This document shows positions 1 through 8,320 of a DNA stretch of 44,998 bases, in pieces. The first letter of the stretch is position 1. The number at the start of each line of letters is the position of its first letter. The stretch is taken from assembly GCA_945879015.1 (NCBI GenBank), contig CAMCUO010000022.1, forward strand, positions 1 to 44,998, read 5' to 3'. A model generated the notes under the pieces. That model did no database searches and was not told the DNA's origin. It saw only the letters and a program-made list of their open reading frames with translations. A program made the translations under genes and the position numbers. This DNA is from Chitinophaga pinensis (GTDB taxonomy: Bacteria > Bacteroidota > Bacteroidia > 2-12-FULL-35-15).

Positions 1-44
1 AGAACTTTTGCAGCCCCAACAGCTCTTTTTTTTGATTTTTCCAT
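1..44 (-). CDS. 5' end of an unidentified gene, cut by the left edge
   Basis: An ATG at 42-44 on the minus strand opens a frame that runs off the window after 14 codons (MEKSKKRAVGAAKV). It is basic and lacks a hydrophobic signal segment, so a cytoplasmic protein is more likely than an exported one. Too little is visible to name a family. The gene lies downstream of the T9SS tail fragment at 309-404 and has the same orientation. Confidence 0.35.
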   Translation of the reverse strand, partial: MEKSKKRAVGAAKV

Positions 45-102
45 GTACAAAAAAAGGATATTGAAACCACTTTCAATACCCTTAGTTCAAATTCTTTGCT
101 GT

Positions 103-119
103 ATTGGCTTTCAGCCAAT
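103..119. other. Small hairpin in the left intergenic region
   Basis: Perfect 7-bp inverted repeat (ATTGGCT / AGCCAAT) around a 3-nt loop. It lies downstream of the T9SS tail fragment and about 60 nt upstream of the edge gene. It could end the former transcript or form part of the next leader. No T-run follows on the minus strand, so I do not call it a terminator. A second imperfect hairpin (ATGTAC / GTACAT) lies at 271-296. Confidence 0.3.
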
Positions 120-185
120 TCTACCAACTATTTTTTGCTATTATACCAAGAAATTAATGAGAGATTGAAGAACATTATATGCATT

Positions 186-207
186 GCAAACGTAACGCAA
201 ACGTAAC
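186..207. repeat. Tandem 11-bp duplication
   Basis: The 11-mer GCAAACGTAAC occurs twice back to back (186-196 and 197-207) in the gene-free stretch 45-308. The spacing is one DNA turn, which would suit an operator, but no regulator is known here. Confidence 0.5.
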
Positions 208-308
208 AATATGTAATTGGTATTTAGCTAACTACTACTTAACATAATATTAATTATAAGACAAAGTATTATGTACATAATTGATTATAAGTACATTATA
301 TGGATTGA

Positions 309-404
309 TTACCTGACAAGCATCTTAGCGCTAAATCCTTGACCTTTTTGGATGATTCTCACATAATATACTCCTGCAGAAATTGTCTGTCCCGAAACAT
401 CTTT
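309..404 (-). pseudogene. Orphan T9SS type A C-terminal sorting-domain fragment
   Basis: The minus strand reads about 31 codons in frame to a TAA at 309-311, including SAGVYYVRII and a basic end KMLVR. This is the standard last part of a type A T9SS sorting domain (a G-x-Y hairpin and a short basic terminus). The frame is closed upstream by a TGA at 405-407, only two bases before the stop codon of the helicase gene at 409. No cargo domain is attached. It looks like the 3' remnant of a secreted-protein gene whose body was replaced or deleted. The family assignment is from motif recognition; the decay history is inferred. Confidence 0.6.
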
Positions 405-408
405 TCAC

Positions 409-1944
409 TTAATCTTCTACTGAAACTGATGAGAATTTTTTGCTTAGACTTAAGCTTAATTTTCGTTTGTATTCATCTTGCAACCACTTCACATAATTGT
501 CAGTACTTGAGCAAATGCAATAAGAATATTTTTTAACACGTCCTTCGATGTCTTGCTCTAAAAGTTTAACAAGCTCAGCTGCTTCAAAATAATCCGAACT
601 ATTTTCAAAACAAATACGTGTGTGATGTTCAATTGCTCTATCAATAGCTGCCATTGGTCTTAAGCCTTGTTTTGCAAACAATGCATATTCTTCTTTCATA
701 TTGAAATCAATGTTTTCCGACTTACTAAATTTTGCCCTTAATTCAGCCGGCATTCTATAAGTGAAATTGCGTTCAATATCCCTATCATTCCATAAGCTTT
801 CTAGATAAAAATCAGGCGATCTAAAGATATCGTGCCAATTCACATACGAATCCCACAAACCAAATCGTGCTGCGTTGTTTCCTAAATCAATTACTTCAAA
901 AGTAGATTTGTTTGGTAAAATACGAGAACCTCTGCCAATCATTTGATGGTAAAGGGTTAACGACTTAGTAGCTCTGTTTATTATAATCGATTCTACAGTT
1001 GGTTCATCAAAACCGGTTGTTAAAATTCCTACAGATGTTAAAATTGCATCTGGTTTATTTTTAAACCAAGATAAAATATCTCTTCTTTCTTGCTCAGAGT
1101 TTGTATTATCTAAATGTCTGATTTCATATCCAGCATTGGTAAACAAAGAATGGACATGAACAGAAGTATTAATTCCATTATTAAAAATTAATGTCTTTTT
1201 TCCTTTACATTGTTCTTCGTAAGCACCAACCAATTTCTCTTGCATCAAATAATTGGTATACAATCTGTCGGATGAACTAACGGTATAATCGCCATCTATA
1301 CCTACTTTTAAAGAACCTAAATTCACATCATAACTATGTGTCGTGGCTTTTGATAAAAATCCTTTTTCAATAAGTGCCGCAATAGAATGTCCAACAATTA
1401 ATTCATCATACGTTTCCTTCAATGGTAATTTAATGTTGGAACTTAGCGGTGTTGCTGTAACACCCAGTATGACACTCTTTTCTAAGAACTTGAATAATTT
1501 TTTAAAAGAATTGTAATGTGCTTCGTCAATAATGACCAATCCCACCTTTTCTACTTCTAATTTTTCATCTTGCAATCGGTTGTTCAAGGTTTCTACCATT
1601 GCTACAAAACACTTATAATCTTCTTGATCAGGAAGCGTTTTCACTTTACTATCGATGATTTTATTTTCAACACCAAACTCATTAAGCATGTTGGAAGTTT
1701 GCGCACAAAGCTCAATCCGGTGAGTTAGGATCAAAACTTTTTTCCCTGTTTCACTGATATAACGTTTTGCTATTTCAGAAAAAATAACGGTTTTACCACC
1801 ACCAGTTGGAAGTTGAAAAAGTAGATTATAATTTTCGGTGTGATTGCTAAGGCGTTTAAAAATCTCATCAATAGCCTCTTGCTGATAATCGTATAGCTCT
1901 TTCCCTATTTTCTTTTCTTCTATATCAACAGATTCTTCTAGCAT
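409..1944 (-). CDS. DEAD/DEAH-box superfamily 2 helicase
   Basis: Superfamily 2 helicase of the SSL2/type III restriction-subunit-like group; 511 residues from the chosen start. In the 524-residue reading frame from position 1983, Walker A (PTGGGKT) is near residues 59-65, the Walker B DEAH box near 153-156, motif III (TAT) near 176, motif V around TTGFDEP, and the arginine-finger motif VI (QMIGRGSRI) near 347-355. It should couple ATP hydrolysis to nucleic-acid unwinding or translocation; the substrate cannot be read. I start at the ATG at 1944 because the upstream TTG (1983) lies next to or inside a -7 promoter element at 1971-1978. No nuclease or methylase domain or neighbour is present, so a restriction role is not supported. 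The 3' end abuts the T9SS tail fragment. Confidence 0.85.
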   Translation of the reverse strand: MLEESVDIEEKKIGKELYDYQQEAIDEIFKRLSNHTENYNLLFQLPTGGGKTVIFSEIAKRYISETGKKVLILTHRIELCAQTSNMLNEFGVENKIIDSKVKTLPDQEDYKCFVAMVETLNNRLQDEKLEVEKVGLVIIDEAHYNSFKKLFKFLEKSVILGVTATPLSSNIKLPLKETYDELIVGHSIAALIEKGFLSKATTHSYDVNLGSLKVGIDGDYTVSSSDRLYTNYLMQEKLVGAYEEQCKGKKTLIFNNGINTSVHVHSLFTNAGYEIRHLDNTNSEQERRDILSWFKNKPDAILTSVGILTTGFDEPTVESIIINRATKSLTLYHQMIGRGSRILPNKSTFEVIDLGNNAARFGLWDSYVNWHDIFRSPDFYLESLWNDRDIERNFTYRMPAELRAKFSKSENIDFNMKEEYALFAKQGLRPMAAIDRAIEHHTRICFENSSDYFEAAELVKLLEQDIEGRVKKYSYCICSSTDNYVKWLQDEYKRKLSLSLSKKFSSVSVED

Positions 1945-1970
1945 AGCTTTTCCTAAAGTTCGCAATCTTG

Positions 1971-1978
1971 CAAAAATA
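1971..1978 (-). promoter_or_regulatory. Bacteroidota -7 element upstream of the DEAH helicase
   Basis: TATTTTTG on the minus strand matches TAnnTTTG and lies 26 nt before the ATG at 1944. A clear -33 TTTG is not visible. Confidence 0.45.
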
Positions 1979-2049
1979 GTCAATAGTTAGGTTGAATGGA
2001 AATTTTGGGAGAGAATAATAGTATTAAAAATAATCTTTCTCTTTATTAA

Positions 2050-2137
2050 CGTCATCTCATGCAACGACAAGGGATCCCATAATCGAGTAGTGTCGAGTCA
2101 TCAACTAGGAGATCCCGTGTCGTGGCACGGAATGACG
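2050..2137. repeat. Imperfect inverted intergenic repeat
   Basis: Two 29-bp arms (2050-2078 and 2109-2137) are near inverse complements. Each begins or ends with CGTCAT/ATGACG and carries a GGGATC/GATCCC block, with about 30 bp between them. It fills the gap between the DEAH helicase promoter and the end of the DEAD-box gene. It resembles a dispersed intergenic repeat and has no coding potential. Confidence 0.55.
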
Positions 2138-2236
2138 GTTGCGAGGGTAATCATTATGAAAATGACTCGTCAAAATATATCAAAAAAGAAAAAAATCATT
2201 TTTTTTCATGAAGATCATGATAATCTGCGTTCCATC

Positions 2237-3361
2237 TTACCCTCTACGAATCTTCTGAATGCTTATTTTTAATTCGTTTTCAATCGCATGTAGTCTGCCC
2301 ATTTCGGAGCTGGTAACCAAGCTAATAGATAAACCTTTTTTGCCAGCACGACCTGTACGACCGCTTCTGTGAGTATAATATTCTAATTGTTCTGGTAGTT
2401 GATAATGAATGACATATTGCAAATTATCAACATCAATTCCACGAGCAGCCATATCGGTAGCTACTAAAATTTGAACTTTCTCGTTTTTAAATGCACGCAT
2501 TACTTTTTCTCTATCACGTTGTTGTAAATCTCCATGAATAGCTTCAGCTGCATGATTTCTTGCAATTAATTGTTTTGACAAAGATTGTGTTCCATCTTTC
2601 GTTTTGCAAAAAACAATGCCCCTCCCCTTCCCTTGTGTTCTTAGAAATTCTAATAAAGTGCTTAGTTTGTCTTTCGTATCAATGCATTGCACATATTGAT
2701 GCTCTATATCTCTATTAACAACATTTTTTACATCTATTACTACTTTATACGCGTCTTCATCCATGTATTGATGAATAATTTCATTAAGCGAATCAGGAAT
2801 AGTTGCCGAAAACAACCATGTAAAACGTTGTCCGTTTGTTTGTTCTAAAATAGTATCAATGCTTCCTTTAAAGCCCATGCTCAACATTTCATCTGCTTCA
2901 TCCAGCACAATTGTTTTTACATCAGATAAACTAATTGCCTTGCGTTCTAATAAATCAATTAATCGCCCAGGAGTAGAAACCACAATATGTGTAGGCCGAC
3001 TCAAATTACGAATTTGAATTTCGATTGGTTCGCCACCATAAACAGCTTCTACGAAAATTCGTTGTGGATTGTAACGTGCAACTCGAAACAATTGTTTTGC
3101 TATTTGTTGCCCTAGCTCACGAGTTGGGCACAATACCAAAGCTTGAACTTTCGGATTAGTAGTATCAATTTTTTGTAAAAGTGGCAAACCGAATGCGACG
3201 GTTTTTCCAGTACCCGTTTGTGCTTGCCCAATAAAATCAAATCCTTCTTTTAATAAAAATGGAATTGATTTAGTTTGTATTTCTGTTGGGTCAAAAATAT
3301 TATTTTCTACAAGACCTTTTATTAGCTCTTCTGTTACGCCTAATTCTGAGAAAGTCGACAA
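2237..3361 (-). CDS. DEAD-box RNA helicase, core-only form (RhlE-like)
   Basis: ATP-dependent RNA helicase, 374 residues, containing just the two RecA domains. Visible motifs are the Q motif region (residues 4-31), AQTGTGKT (47-54), PTREL (79-83), TPGR (130-133), DEAD (154-157), SAT (185-187), ARGID (306-310) and HRSGRTGR (331-338). There is almost no C-terminal extension, so RNA target choice would depend on the core or partners, in contrast to the second helicase at 9544-11538. The start codon appears to be TTG at 3359-3361: homologous-looking sequence (STFSELGV) begins right there, and no in-frame ATG lies nearby. Likely roles are RNA remodelling or ribosome assembly. Confidence 0.9.
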   Translation of the reverse strand: MSTFSELGVTEELIKGLVENNIFDPTEIQTKSIPFLLKEGFDFIGQAQTGTGKTVAFGLPLLQKIDTTNPKVQALVLCPTRELGQQIAKQLFRVARYNPQRIFVEAVYGGEPIEIQIRNLSRPTHIVVSTPGRLIDLLERKAISLSDVKTIVLDEADEMLSMGFKGSIDTILEQTNGQRFTWLFSATIPDSLNEIIHQYMDEDAYKVVIDVKNVVNRDIEHQYVQCIDTKDKLSTLLEFLRTQGKGRGIVFCKTKDGTQSLSKQLIARNHAAEAIHGDLQQRDREKVMRAFKNEKVQILVATDMAARGIDVDNLQYVIHYQLPEQLEYYTHRSGRTGRAGKKGLSISLVTSSEMGRLHAIENELKISIQKIRRG

Positions 3362-3383
3362 TGTTCTTTGTTTTAATGAAGTG

Positions 3384-3391
3384 CAAAGATA
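3384..3391 (-). promoter_or_regulatory. -7 element upstream of the core-only DEAD-box gene
   Basis: TATCTTTG on the minus strand, an exact TAnnTTTG match 22 nt before the TTG start codon. Confidence 0.5.
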
Positions 3392-3409
3392 GCGTTTCTT
3401 ATTGAACGT

Positions 3410-3453
3410 TATTGCGAGGCCCGCACTTTCGGGGGATGCGGCAATCTCTCATG
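3410..3453. repeat. Intergenic repeat of the TTGCGAGG...GGCAATCTC type
   Basis: The sequence TTGCGAGG, a GC-rich CCCGCAC/GGATGCGG hairpin and GGCAATCTC sit between the divergent DEAD-box and BNR-protein genes. The ORF extending from 3412 into the BNR gene passes through this repeat and is not genuine coding sequence there. Confidence 0.45.
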
Positions 3454-3606
3454 ATGATGAGAATAGTTTCCATTCAGCAATCCCATACAAAACTGACACA
3501 TCTCAATCTCCCTAACCCTCTTTTCAAAGAGGGAATTGACTCTGCTCCGTATTCTTGTTATAGCATTCTATATTTTGTATATTTACAAATAGAAAAATTT
3601 TCTTTT

Positions 3607-6300
3607 ATGAAATCAAAAAAACACATTCTATCAGCTATCATTTTGCTATTCAGCATTTCTTTTATTAATGCTCAGCAGTTTATCAGAAAAAAAGATGGAA
3701 AACCTTTGACCTTTGTAGAAATGCAAAGACAGTTTTCTGATTTTAAGAAAACTCATGATCTTGCCAAAACAAAACATTGGAAATATTATAAGCGTTGGGA
3801 ACACGAGATGCAATTGAAAACGAACGGAAGTGGAGAGTTGGCTGATCCTGCAATTTTTATTGATGAAGCAGTGCGTGTAGCAAATGCAAAAAAGGCAAAT
3901 CCGCCCTCCTCTTCTTTTATGGCTGCAACTTGGTCGCCATTCGGACCATACAATTTACCTGGAAATTTAACCGGGTATTTGGAAACAGGAATGGGAAGAA
4001 TTAATTGTATCGCCTTCCACCCTACTGTTGCTACAACTTATTTTATTGGTGTTGCTCAAGGTGGAATGTGGAAAACAACCAATGATGGTTTGACTTGGAC
4101 TCCATTGACAGATAATTTGCCTATTACTAGAATTAGCGATATTGTTATTGATCCAACAGACTTAAACACAATGTATATTTCTGTTTGTGATTTTGAATAC
4201 ATTGATGTAGCATTAAATATTGATGCAAGAAAAAGAAACACGCATTATGGATTGGGAGTTTATAAAACTACAGATGGCGGTTTAACTTGGGCACCAACAG
4301 GATTGAGTTTTCAATTAACGGATGGAGATGCATCCTTAATCAGAAAAATATTAATCAATCCGAGTAATAGCAATAGCCTTGTTGCATGTGGTGTTAGTGG
4401 GATGTACACTTCTGCAAATGCAGGAGCAACATGGACGCAAGTACTTGATTCACTTTGCTGGGATTTAGTTCAAGATCCAGTTTTGCCAAATACATTGTAT
4501 GCAACATCAGGTTGGCTAGCAGGTTCTGGAAAAGGATATGCTGCAATTTATAAATCAACAAATTTTGGTGCAACTTGGAGTATGCTTACAACGGGCATTC
4601 CAGGAACAGGTGTTGTTCAAAGAATAAAATTAGCTGTTGCGCCAACAGATAATAATTTTATTTATGCAATGACAGTTGGCTTGGATGAAGGTTCTGCAGG
4701 AATCTACAAATCAGTAAATGCAGGAGCTAGTTGGACTTTCATTGATCCTGGAGTAAATATGTTGGAATACGATGGCGGAGGAAGTACTGGAGGACAAGGA
4801 ACATACGATTTAGGATTTACTGTCAGCAAAACGGATAAAAATGTTGTTTATGTTGGTGGCGTAAATGTTTGGATGTCGATAGATGGCGCGAATACATTTA
4901 ATCCAGCAACACATTGGACTCAATTTTACGGACCAACAATTCATTGCGATATTCATTTTATAGAAATCAATCCTTTAACTAACGATGTTTTTGTTTGTAG
5001 TGATGGCGGAGTTTACAAAACTGATTTAGTGATTCCACAATCGTGGGCATCTGCATCAGGCGGTTCTCCTTGGTCTACAAACTGGACAAACTTAACCAAT
5101 GGAATCAACATCACTTCTTTTTATAAATTATCTAGTTCTAAAAATGCAACAGGAAGAATTTCTGCAGGCGCTCAAGACAATGCTACATTTTATTACGATG
5201 GTTCATCTTGGAATACTATTTTTGGTGGTGATGGAATGGACAATTATTTAGATCCAGTAGATGACAATGTGGTTATAGGTTCTAGTCAGTATGGAAATTT
5301 TTATGTTTCTGTTGATGCTGGATTTTCTAATATTGGAACTTCTGTAAATGTGAATGGAGAACCTGGAGAATGGGTATCTCCTATTGTTGCCGATTATAAT
5401 ATTCCAGGAACAATATATGCAGGATTTCAAAATGTTGTAAAATCTAATGATGGTGGATTAAGTTGGTCAGCATTAAGTCCAATGCCATTTCATCCCATAA
5501 ATGATAACGAATTATGTGCATTAGCGGTTGCCAATTCAAATAGTAATGTACTTTATGCAGCAAGAAGAATTCGTTTTGAATTTGGTGCTAATTCTACGAT
5601 GTATACAACATCTGATGGTGGAAGCACTTGGGTGGATGTAACTTCAAATTTACCAGATACTTTATATTTTACAAGTTTAGATGTTAGTCAGACTGATGCA
5701 AACACAGCTTATGTAAGTTTATCAGGATTTGTTGCAGGAGAAAAAATTTACAAAACAATTAATGGTGGAAGTACTTGGACAAACATTTCTTTCAACTTAC
5801 CAAACATTCCAGTTAACTGCATTAAAACTGCTCCAGGAAGCAACAAAAAAATGATTGCAACTGATTTAGGGATTTATGTCTTGGATGAAGCAACAAGTAT
5901 GTGGATTAGTCAGAGCACAGGTTTACCAAACGTTATTACTACCGATTTAGATTTTAATCCTGTATTAGATAAAATTTATGTTTCTACTTTCGGAAGAGGG
6001 ATATGGGAAACAAGTTTATCAGCAATGGTTGGAATTAATGAAGTTGCAATAACAGAAATTGGAATTGAATTGTTTCCTTCTATCAATGATGGTTCATTTA
6101 CTATTCAATTTACAAATCCAAATTTGTCGACTGAAATTTTAAATTTAGAGATTGTAGACATTACTGGAAGATTGGTGCATCAATCAAAACTAATGGGCAA
6201 AACAAGTTTTCAGCAAAATTTAGAATTACCGTCAGGAATGTATTTCGCCAGAATTAATGGAGGAAAAATAAATGGGGTGAAGAGTTTTATTGTGAAGTAA
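3607..6300 (+). CDS. Secreted BNR/Asp-box repeat protein with T9SS sorting domain
   Basis: Exported protein of 897 residues. The ATG at 3607 is chosen because it begins a signal peptide (basic MKSKK, hydrophobic core, cleavage after about residue 22 at NAQ). The body carries many sialidase-type Asp boxes (for example TTDGGLTW, SNDGGLSW, TSDGGSTW, TINGGSTW), the signature of VPS10/sortilin- and BNR-like beta-propellers. The last 80 or so residues form a type A T9SS sorting domain (IELFPSINDGSF, then ITGRLV and SGMYFARI). It is therefore expected to reach the cell surface or medium. Asp boxes mark a fold, not an activity, and no catalytic residues can be assigned. Transcribed alone and followed by a terminator. 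Confidence 0.85.
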   Translation: MKSKKHILSAIILLFSISFINAQQFIRKKDGKPLTFVEMQRQFSDFKKTHDLAKTKHWKYYKRWEHEMQLKTNGSGELADPAIFIDEAVRVANAKKANPPSSSFMAATWSPFGPYNLPGNLTGYLETGMGRINCIAFHPTVATTYFIGVAQGGMWKTTNDGLTWTPLTDNLPITRISDIVIDPTDLNTMYISVCDFEYIDVALNIDARKRNTHYGLGVYKTTDGGLTWAPTGLSFQLTDGDASLIRKILINPSNSNSLVACGVSGMYTSANAGATWTQVLDSLCWDLVQDPVLPNTLYATSGWLAGSGKGYAAIYKSTNFGATWSMLTTGIPGTGVVQRIKLAVAPTDNNFIYAMTVGLDEGSAGIYKSVNAGASWTFIDPGVNMLEYDGGGSTGGQGTYDLGFTVSKTDKNVVYVGGVNVWMSIDGANTFNPATHWTQFYGPTIHCDIHFIEINPLTNDVFVCSDGGVYKTDLVIPQSWASASGGSPWSTNWTNLTNGINITSFYKLSSSKNATGRISAGAQDNATFYYDGSSWNTIFGGDGMDNYLDPVDDNVVIGSSQYGNFYVSVDAGFSNIGTSVNVNGEPGEWVSPIVADYNIPGTIYAGFQNVVKSNDGGLSWSALSPMPFHPINDNELCALAVANSNSNVLYAARRIRFEFGANSTMYTTSDGGSTWVDVTSNLPDTLYFTSLDVSQTDANTAYVSLSGFVAGEKIYKTINGGSTWTNISFNLPNIPVNCIKTAPGSNKKMIATDLGIYVLDEATSMWISQSTGLPNVITTDLDFNPVLDKIYVSTFGRGIWETSLSAMVGINEVAITEIGIELFPSINDGSFTIQFTNPNLSTEILNLEIVDITGRLVHQSKLMGKTSFQQNLELPSGMYFARINGGKINGVKSFIVK

Positions 6301-6318
6301 GCTCCTACTCTATTGAAA

Positions 6319-6356
6319 AAGCTCCCAAAATTAGTTTTCGGGAGCTTATATTTTCT
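6319..6356 (+). terminator. Rho-independent terminator after the BNR protein
   Basis: An 8-bp stem AAGCTCCC / GGGAGCTT (6319-6326 and 6340-6347), extended by AAAA/TTTT pairing, followed by a T-rich run. Confidence 0.7.
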
Positions 6357-6398
6357 ACAATCCCTTTAGCTATAGGGACAAAATGACAATTAAAATTA

Positions 6399-6821
6399 CT
6401 ACTTAAACTGGAAGAAGAAGAAAACAACAGCTGCTTTTTCTTTGGAAACACCATTCGCACTTCCAATGCTGCTTCCTGAACTATTTCTTACTGTTCCATT
6501 TGAATCAATTTTTCCGATACTGCTTCCAGAGCTGTTTCTTACTGTACCGTCTTTGTCCACTTTACCAATGCTACTTCCTGAACCATTTCTGATTGTTCCA
6601 TCTGAATCAATTTTACCAATGCTGCTTCCAGAACCGTTTCTAATTGTTCCGTCTGAATCTATTTTTCCACAGCTACTTCCAGAACCATTTCTGATTGTTC
6701 CGTCTGAATCAATTTTCCCAGTGCTGCTTCCACTAGAACTTCTTAATTCTTGTGCTTGTAAATTTGACATGCCAATAAACATTATAAAGATAATGCCTAA
6801 GCTAAGAGTGATTTTGTTCAT
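6399..6821 (-). CDS. Secreted short-repeat protein, probable 5-fold beta-flower family
   Basis: A 140-residue protein with a signal peptide (MNKITLSLG..., cleavage near LQA-QE). It then has five to six copies of a 17-residue repeat of the form RNGSGSSIGKIDSDGTI, and ends in a hydrophobic run of phenylalanines (VVFFFFQFK). The repeat and the Phe-rich end match what I recall of Bacteroidota proteins named 5-fold beta-flower; this is from memory, not a search. One repeat has SSCGK in place of SSIGK. Function is unknown. It has its own promoter, so it appears independently regulated. The long ORF on the opposite strand is a by-product of the repeat's codon composition. Confidence 0.75.
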   Translation of the reverse strand: MNKITLSLGIIFIMFIGMSNLQAQELRSSSGSSTGKIDSDGTIRNGSGSSCGKIDSDGTIRNGSGSSIGKIDSDGTIRNGSGSSIGKVDKDGTVRNSSGSSIGKIDSNGTVRNSSGSSIGSANGVSKEKAAVVFFFFQFK

Positions 6822-6857
6822 ATTTCTGAGTTTTTAGTTTTAACAAAATTATCAAAA

Positions 6858-6865
6858 CAAATATA
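6858..6865 (-). promoter_or_regulatory. -7 element for the repeat protein
   Basis: TATATTTG on the minus strand, exact TAnnTTTG, 37 nt before the ATG at 6821. A TTTT about 17 nt upstream could serve as the -33 box. Confidence 0.5.
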
Positions 6866-6876
6866 AGCCAATTGAA

Positions 6877-7332
6877 TTATAAAACCTCAAGTATTTTGTA
6901 AACTATTCCGTTCATGTCAAATGAATCGTTTTTAATTAAATTTTTAAGCTTTATTCCTATTGGTGAGGCTATTGATATTGCATAATAAGACTTTTCATGA
7001 ATTGACAACTTTCCTACTGGAACCAAAATAAAAAAATTGCCTTTGTCGGTAATAACAATACTTCCTACATGAGCTGATGCTGATTGAATTTGCAGATTTA
7101 TTTTTTCGATAGATTTTTTTAAATCAAGAGCTTCTTTTAATTGATGTCTGCTTTTTTCTTGTTCTAACTGGGCCATTGATCTTCCTGTTTCATGCTTATC
7201 ACCTGCACTACTTTTAGTGTCGTCATTTGCTGATTCAGTAGCACTATCAATTGCAGATTGAGCATTTGAAATTTTTTGCTCAATTTGTTTTAGGCAAAGT
7301 GAATAAAGTTGGTGTTTGAGATTGATCGTCAT
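6877..7332 (-). CDS. GreA/GreB-like protein
   Basis: About 151 residues from the second ATG (an ATG three codons upstream at 7341 is also possible). The N-terminal half is a predicted coiled coil with the Gre-like stretch DDTKSSAGDKHETGR; the C-terminal half contains SPIGIKLKNLIKNDSF, resembling the Gre C-terminal domain that contacts RNA polymerase. GreA/GreB rescue backtracked polymerase with acidic coiled-coil tip residues. Here the tip is less clear, so this could be a Gre-like factor of different action. It follows the outer-membrane protein gene by about 38 nt in the same direction. Confidence 0.6.
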   Translation of the reverse strand: MTINLKHQLYSLCLKQIEQKISNAQSAIDSATESANDDTKSSAGDKHETGRSMAQLEQEKSRHQLKEALDLKKSIEKINLQIQSASAHVGSIVITDKGNFFILVPVGKLSIHEKSYYAISIASPIGIKLKNLIKNDSFDMNGIVYKILEVL

Positions 7333-7370
7333 TTGGAGCATTCTGCATTGAAGCAGATATTATCGAGAAA

Positions 7371-8075
7371 TTATTTTTTCTTCTTAACCATGCTATAATA
7401 AAATCCAAAACCGAAGCTAAAAAACTGAGTAGAAACAGCATTCTCAGTGCCAAATTTTGCATACTCATTTAATACTAAATCGTATGGATCAAAATGTGCG
7501 TCAAACACAGTATAAGAGAGTGTTGCGCCTACTCCAAAGTTCGATTCAATTAAAAAGAAAATATTCATTTCTGGCTCCCAATAAGAAGTAGTAAAACTAT
7601 TAAGTTTAGGCTTGTTGTTTTCTTCTTTGTATTTTATTCCTTCATATTCCGTCCAATTTTGTCCGTAAGACAGAGCCATAGAAAAAATCGTTTTGTTTTT
7701 CTCTCCAACATAAGTATCAAAACCGAATTTCCCTGCAACACTATTAATTTTCATACTAGCATTGTAATCTGTGATTTTGTTTTCGGTAATTTTCAATAAA
7801 CCGTTTTTTGCTGATGCACCAACAAATAAACCTTTATATAGCATAATGTTGAGTCCGCCCGTTGCCTCGTAAATACCAACAAAACTCTTTTTGAAAGACT
7901 TATTGCCCATTGGATGAGGAACAGTAACAGAAATTCGTGGGCTCAATAAATAGTACTGTTTTTTGGCAGGTGCAGGATCTATTGTTGATGCAGGTGGCGC
8001 AACAGGTAATTCATCATCTTGACTATTGGAGACAAGACAAAGCAAAAGAAAGAAAAATATAAAAATGTATCTCAA
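7371..8075 (-). CDS. Probable outer-membrane beta-barrel protein
   Basis: A 234-residue exported protein. The signal peptide is strong (RYIFIFFFLLLCLVSNS-Q), followed by a proline/alanine-rich linker. Alternating polar/aromatic strands then run to an end in aromatic residues and lysines (FSFGFGFYYSM). This composition suits an outer-membrane barrel of the porin-family/OmpW-like type, but no family motif is recognisable. The start codon appears to be TTG at 8073-8075; the frame closes upstream with a TAG and no ATG precedes the signal peptide. Likely co-transcribed with the Gre-like gene. Confidence 0.6.
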   Translation of the reverse strand: MRYIFIFFFLLLCLVSNSQDDELPVAPPASTIDPAPAKKQYYLLSPRISVTVPHPMGNKSFKKSFVGIYEATGGLNIMLYKGLFVGASAKNGLLKITENKITDYNASMKINSVAGKFGFDTYVGEKNKTIFSMALSYGQNWTEYEGIKYKEENNKPKLNSFTTSYWEPEMNIFFLIESNFGVGATLSYTVFDAHFDPYDLVLNEYAKFGTENAVSTQFFSFGFGFYYSMVKKKK

Positions 8076-8274
8076 TGTTAATAGTATTAATTGCTATCCA
8101 TATGACGCAAAAAGAAGAATAAGGTTGCTCTTAAATTAAATTTTTATCTAATAGAAGTATGACATTTATTCATGTTTGCTCCTGTATAATCTTAAATTTA
8201 AAAGAGTGCTTACTCTTTTTGTTCAAATATACTCAAAGAAATGAATTTTGAAAAGGAGAATTTGAAACTCAAAT

Positions 8275-8309
8275 GTTAAAAAAAGTCCTGAGTGTATTGC
8301 TCAGGACTT
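8275..8309 (-). terminator. Terminator of the SPFH gene
   Basis: A 10-bp stem AAGTCCTGAG / CTCAGGACTT (8283-8292 and 8300-8309), followed on the minus strand by a T-run. The 8076-8274 stretch holds no gene. It contains one further short hairpin at 8200-8219 with AAAAGAGT / ACTCTTTT arms. Confidence 0.75.
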
Positions 8310-8320
8310 CTTAAAAATAT

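Noticed and set aside
409..1944. DEAH helicase as part of a restriction or other defence system
   Set aside because: No methylase, specificity, nuclease or effector gene lies next to it, and no such domain is in the protein.
3412..3606. N-terminal extension of the BNR protein from 3412
   Set aside because: The segment translates an intergenic repeat and the promoter area; the signal peptide begins at 3607.
6442..6837. 131-codon ORF opposite the repeat protein
   Set aside because: It is the mirror of the 51-bp repeats and lacks any sign of independent coding; the minus-strand frame has a signal peptide and a promoter.
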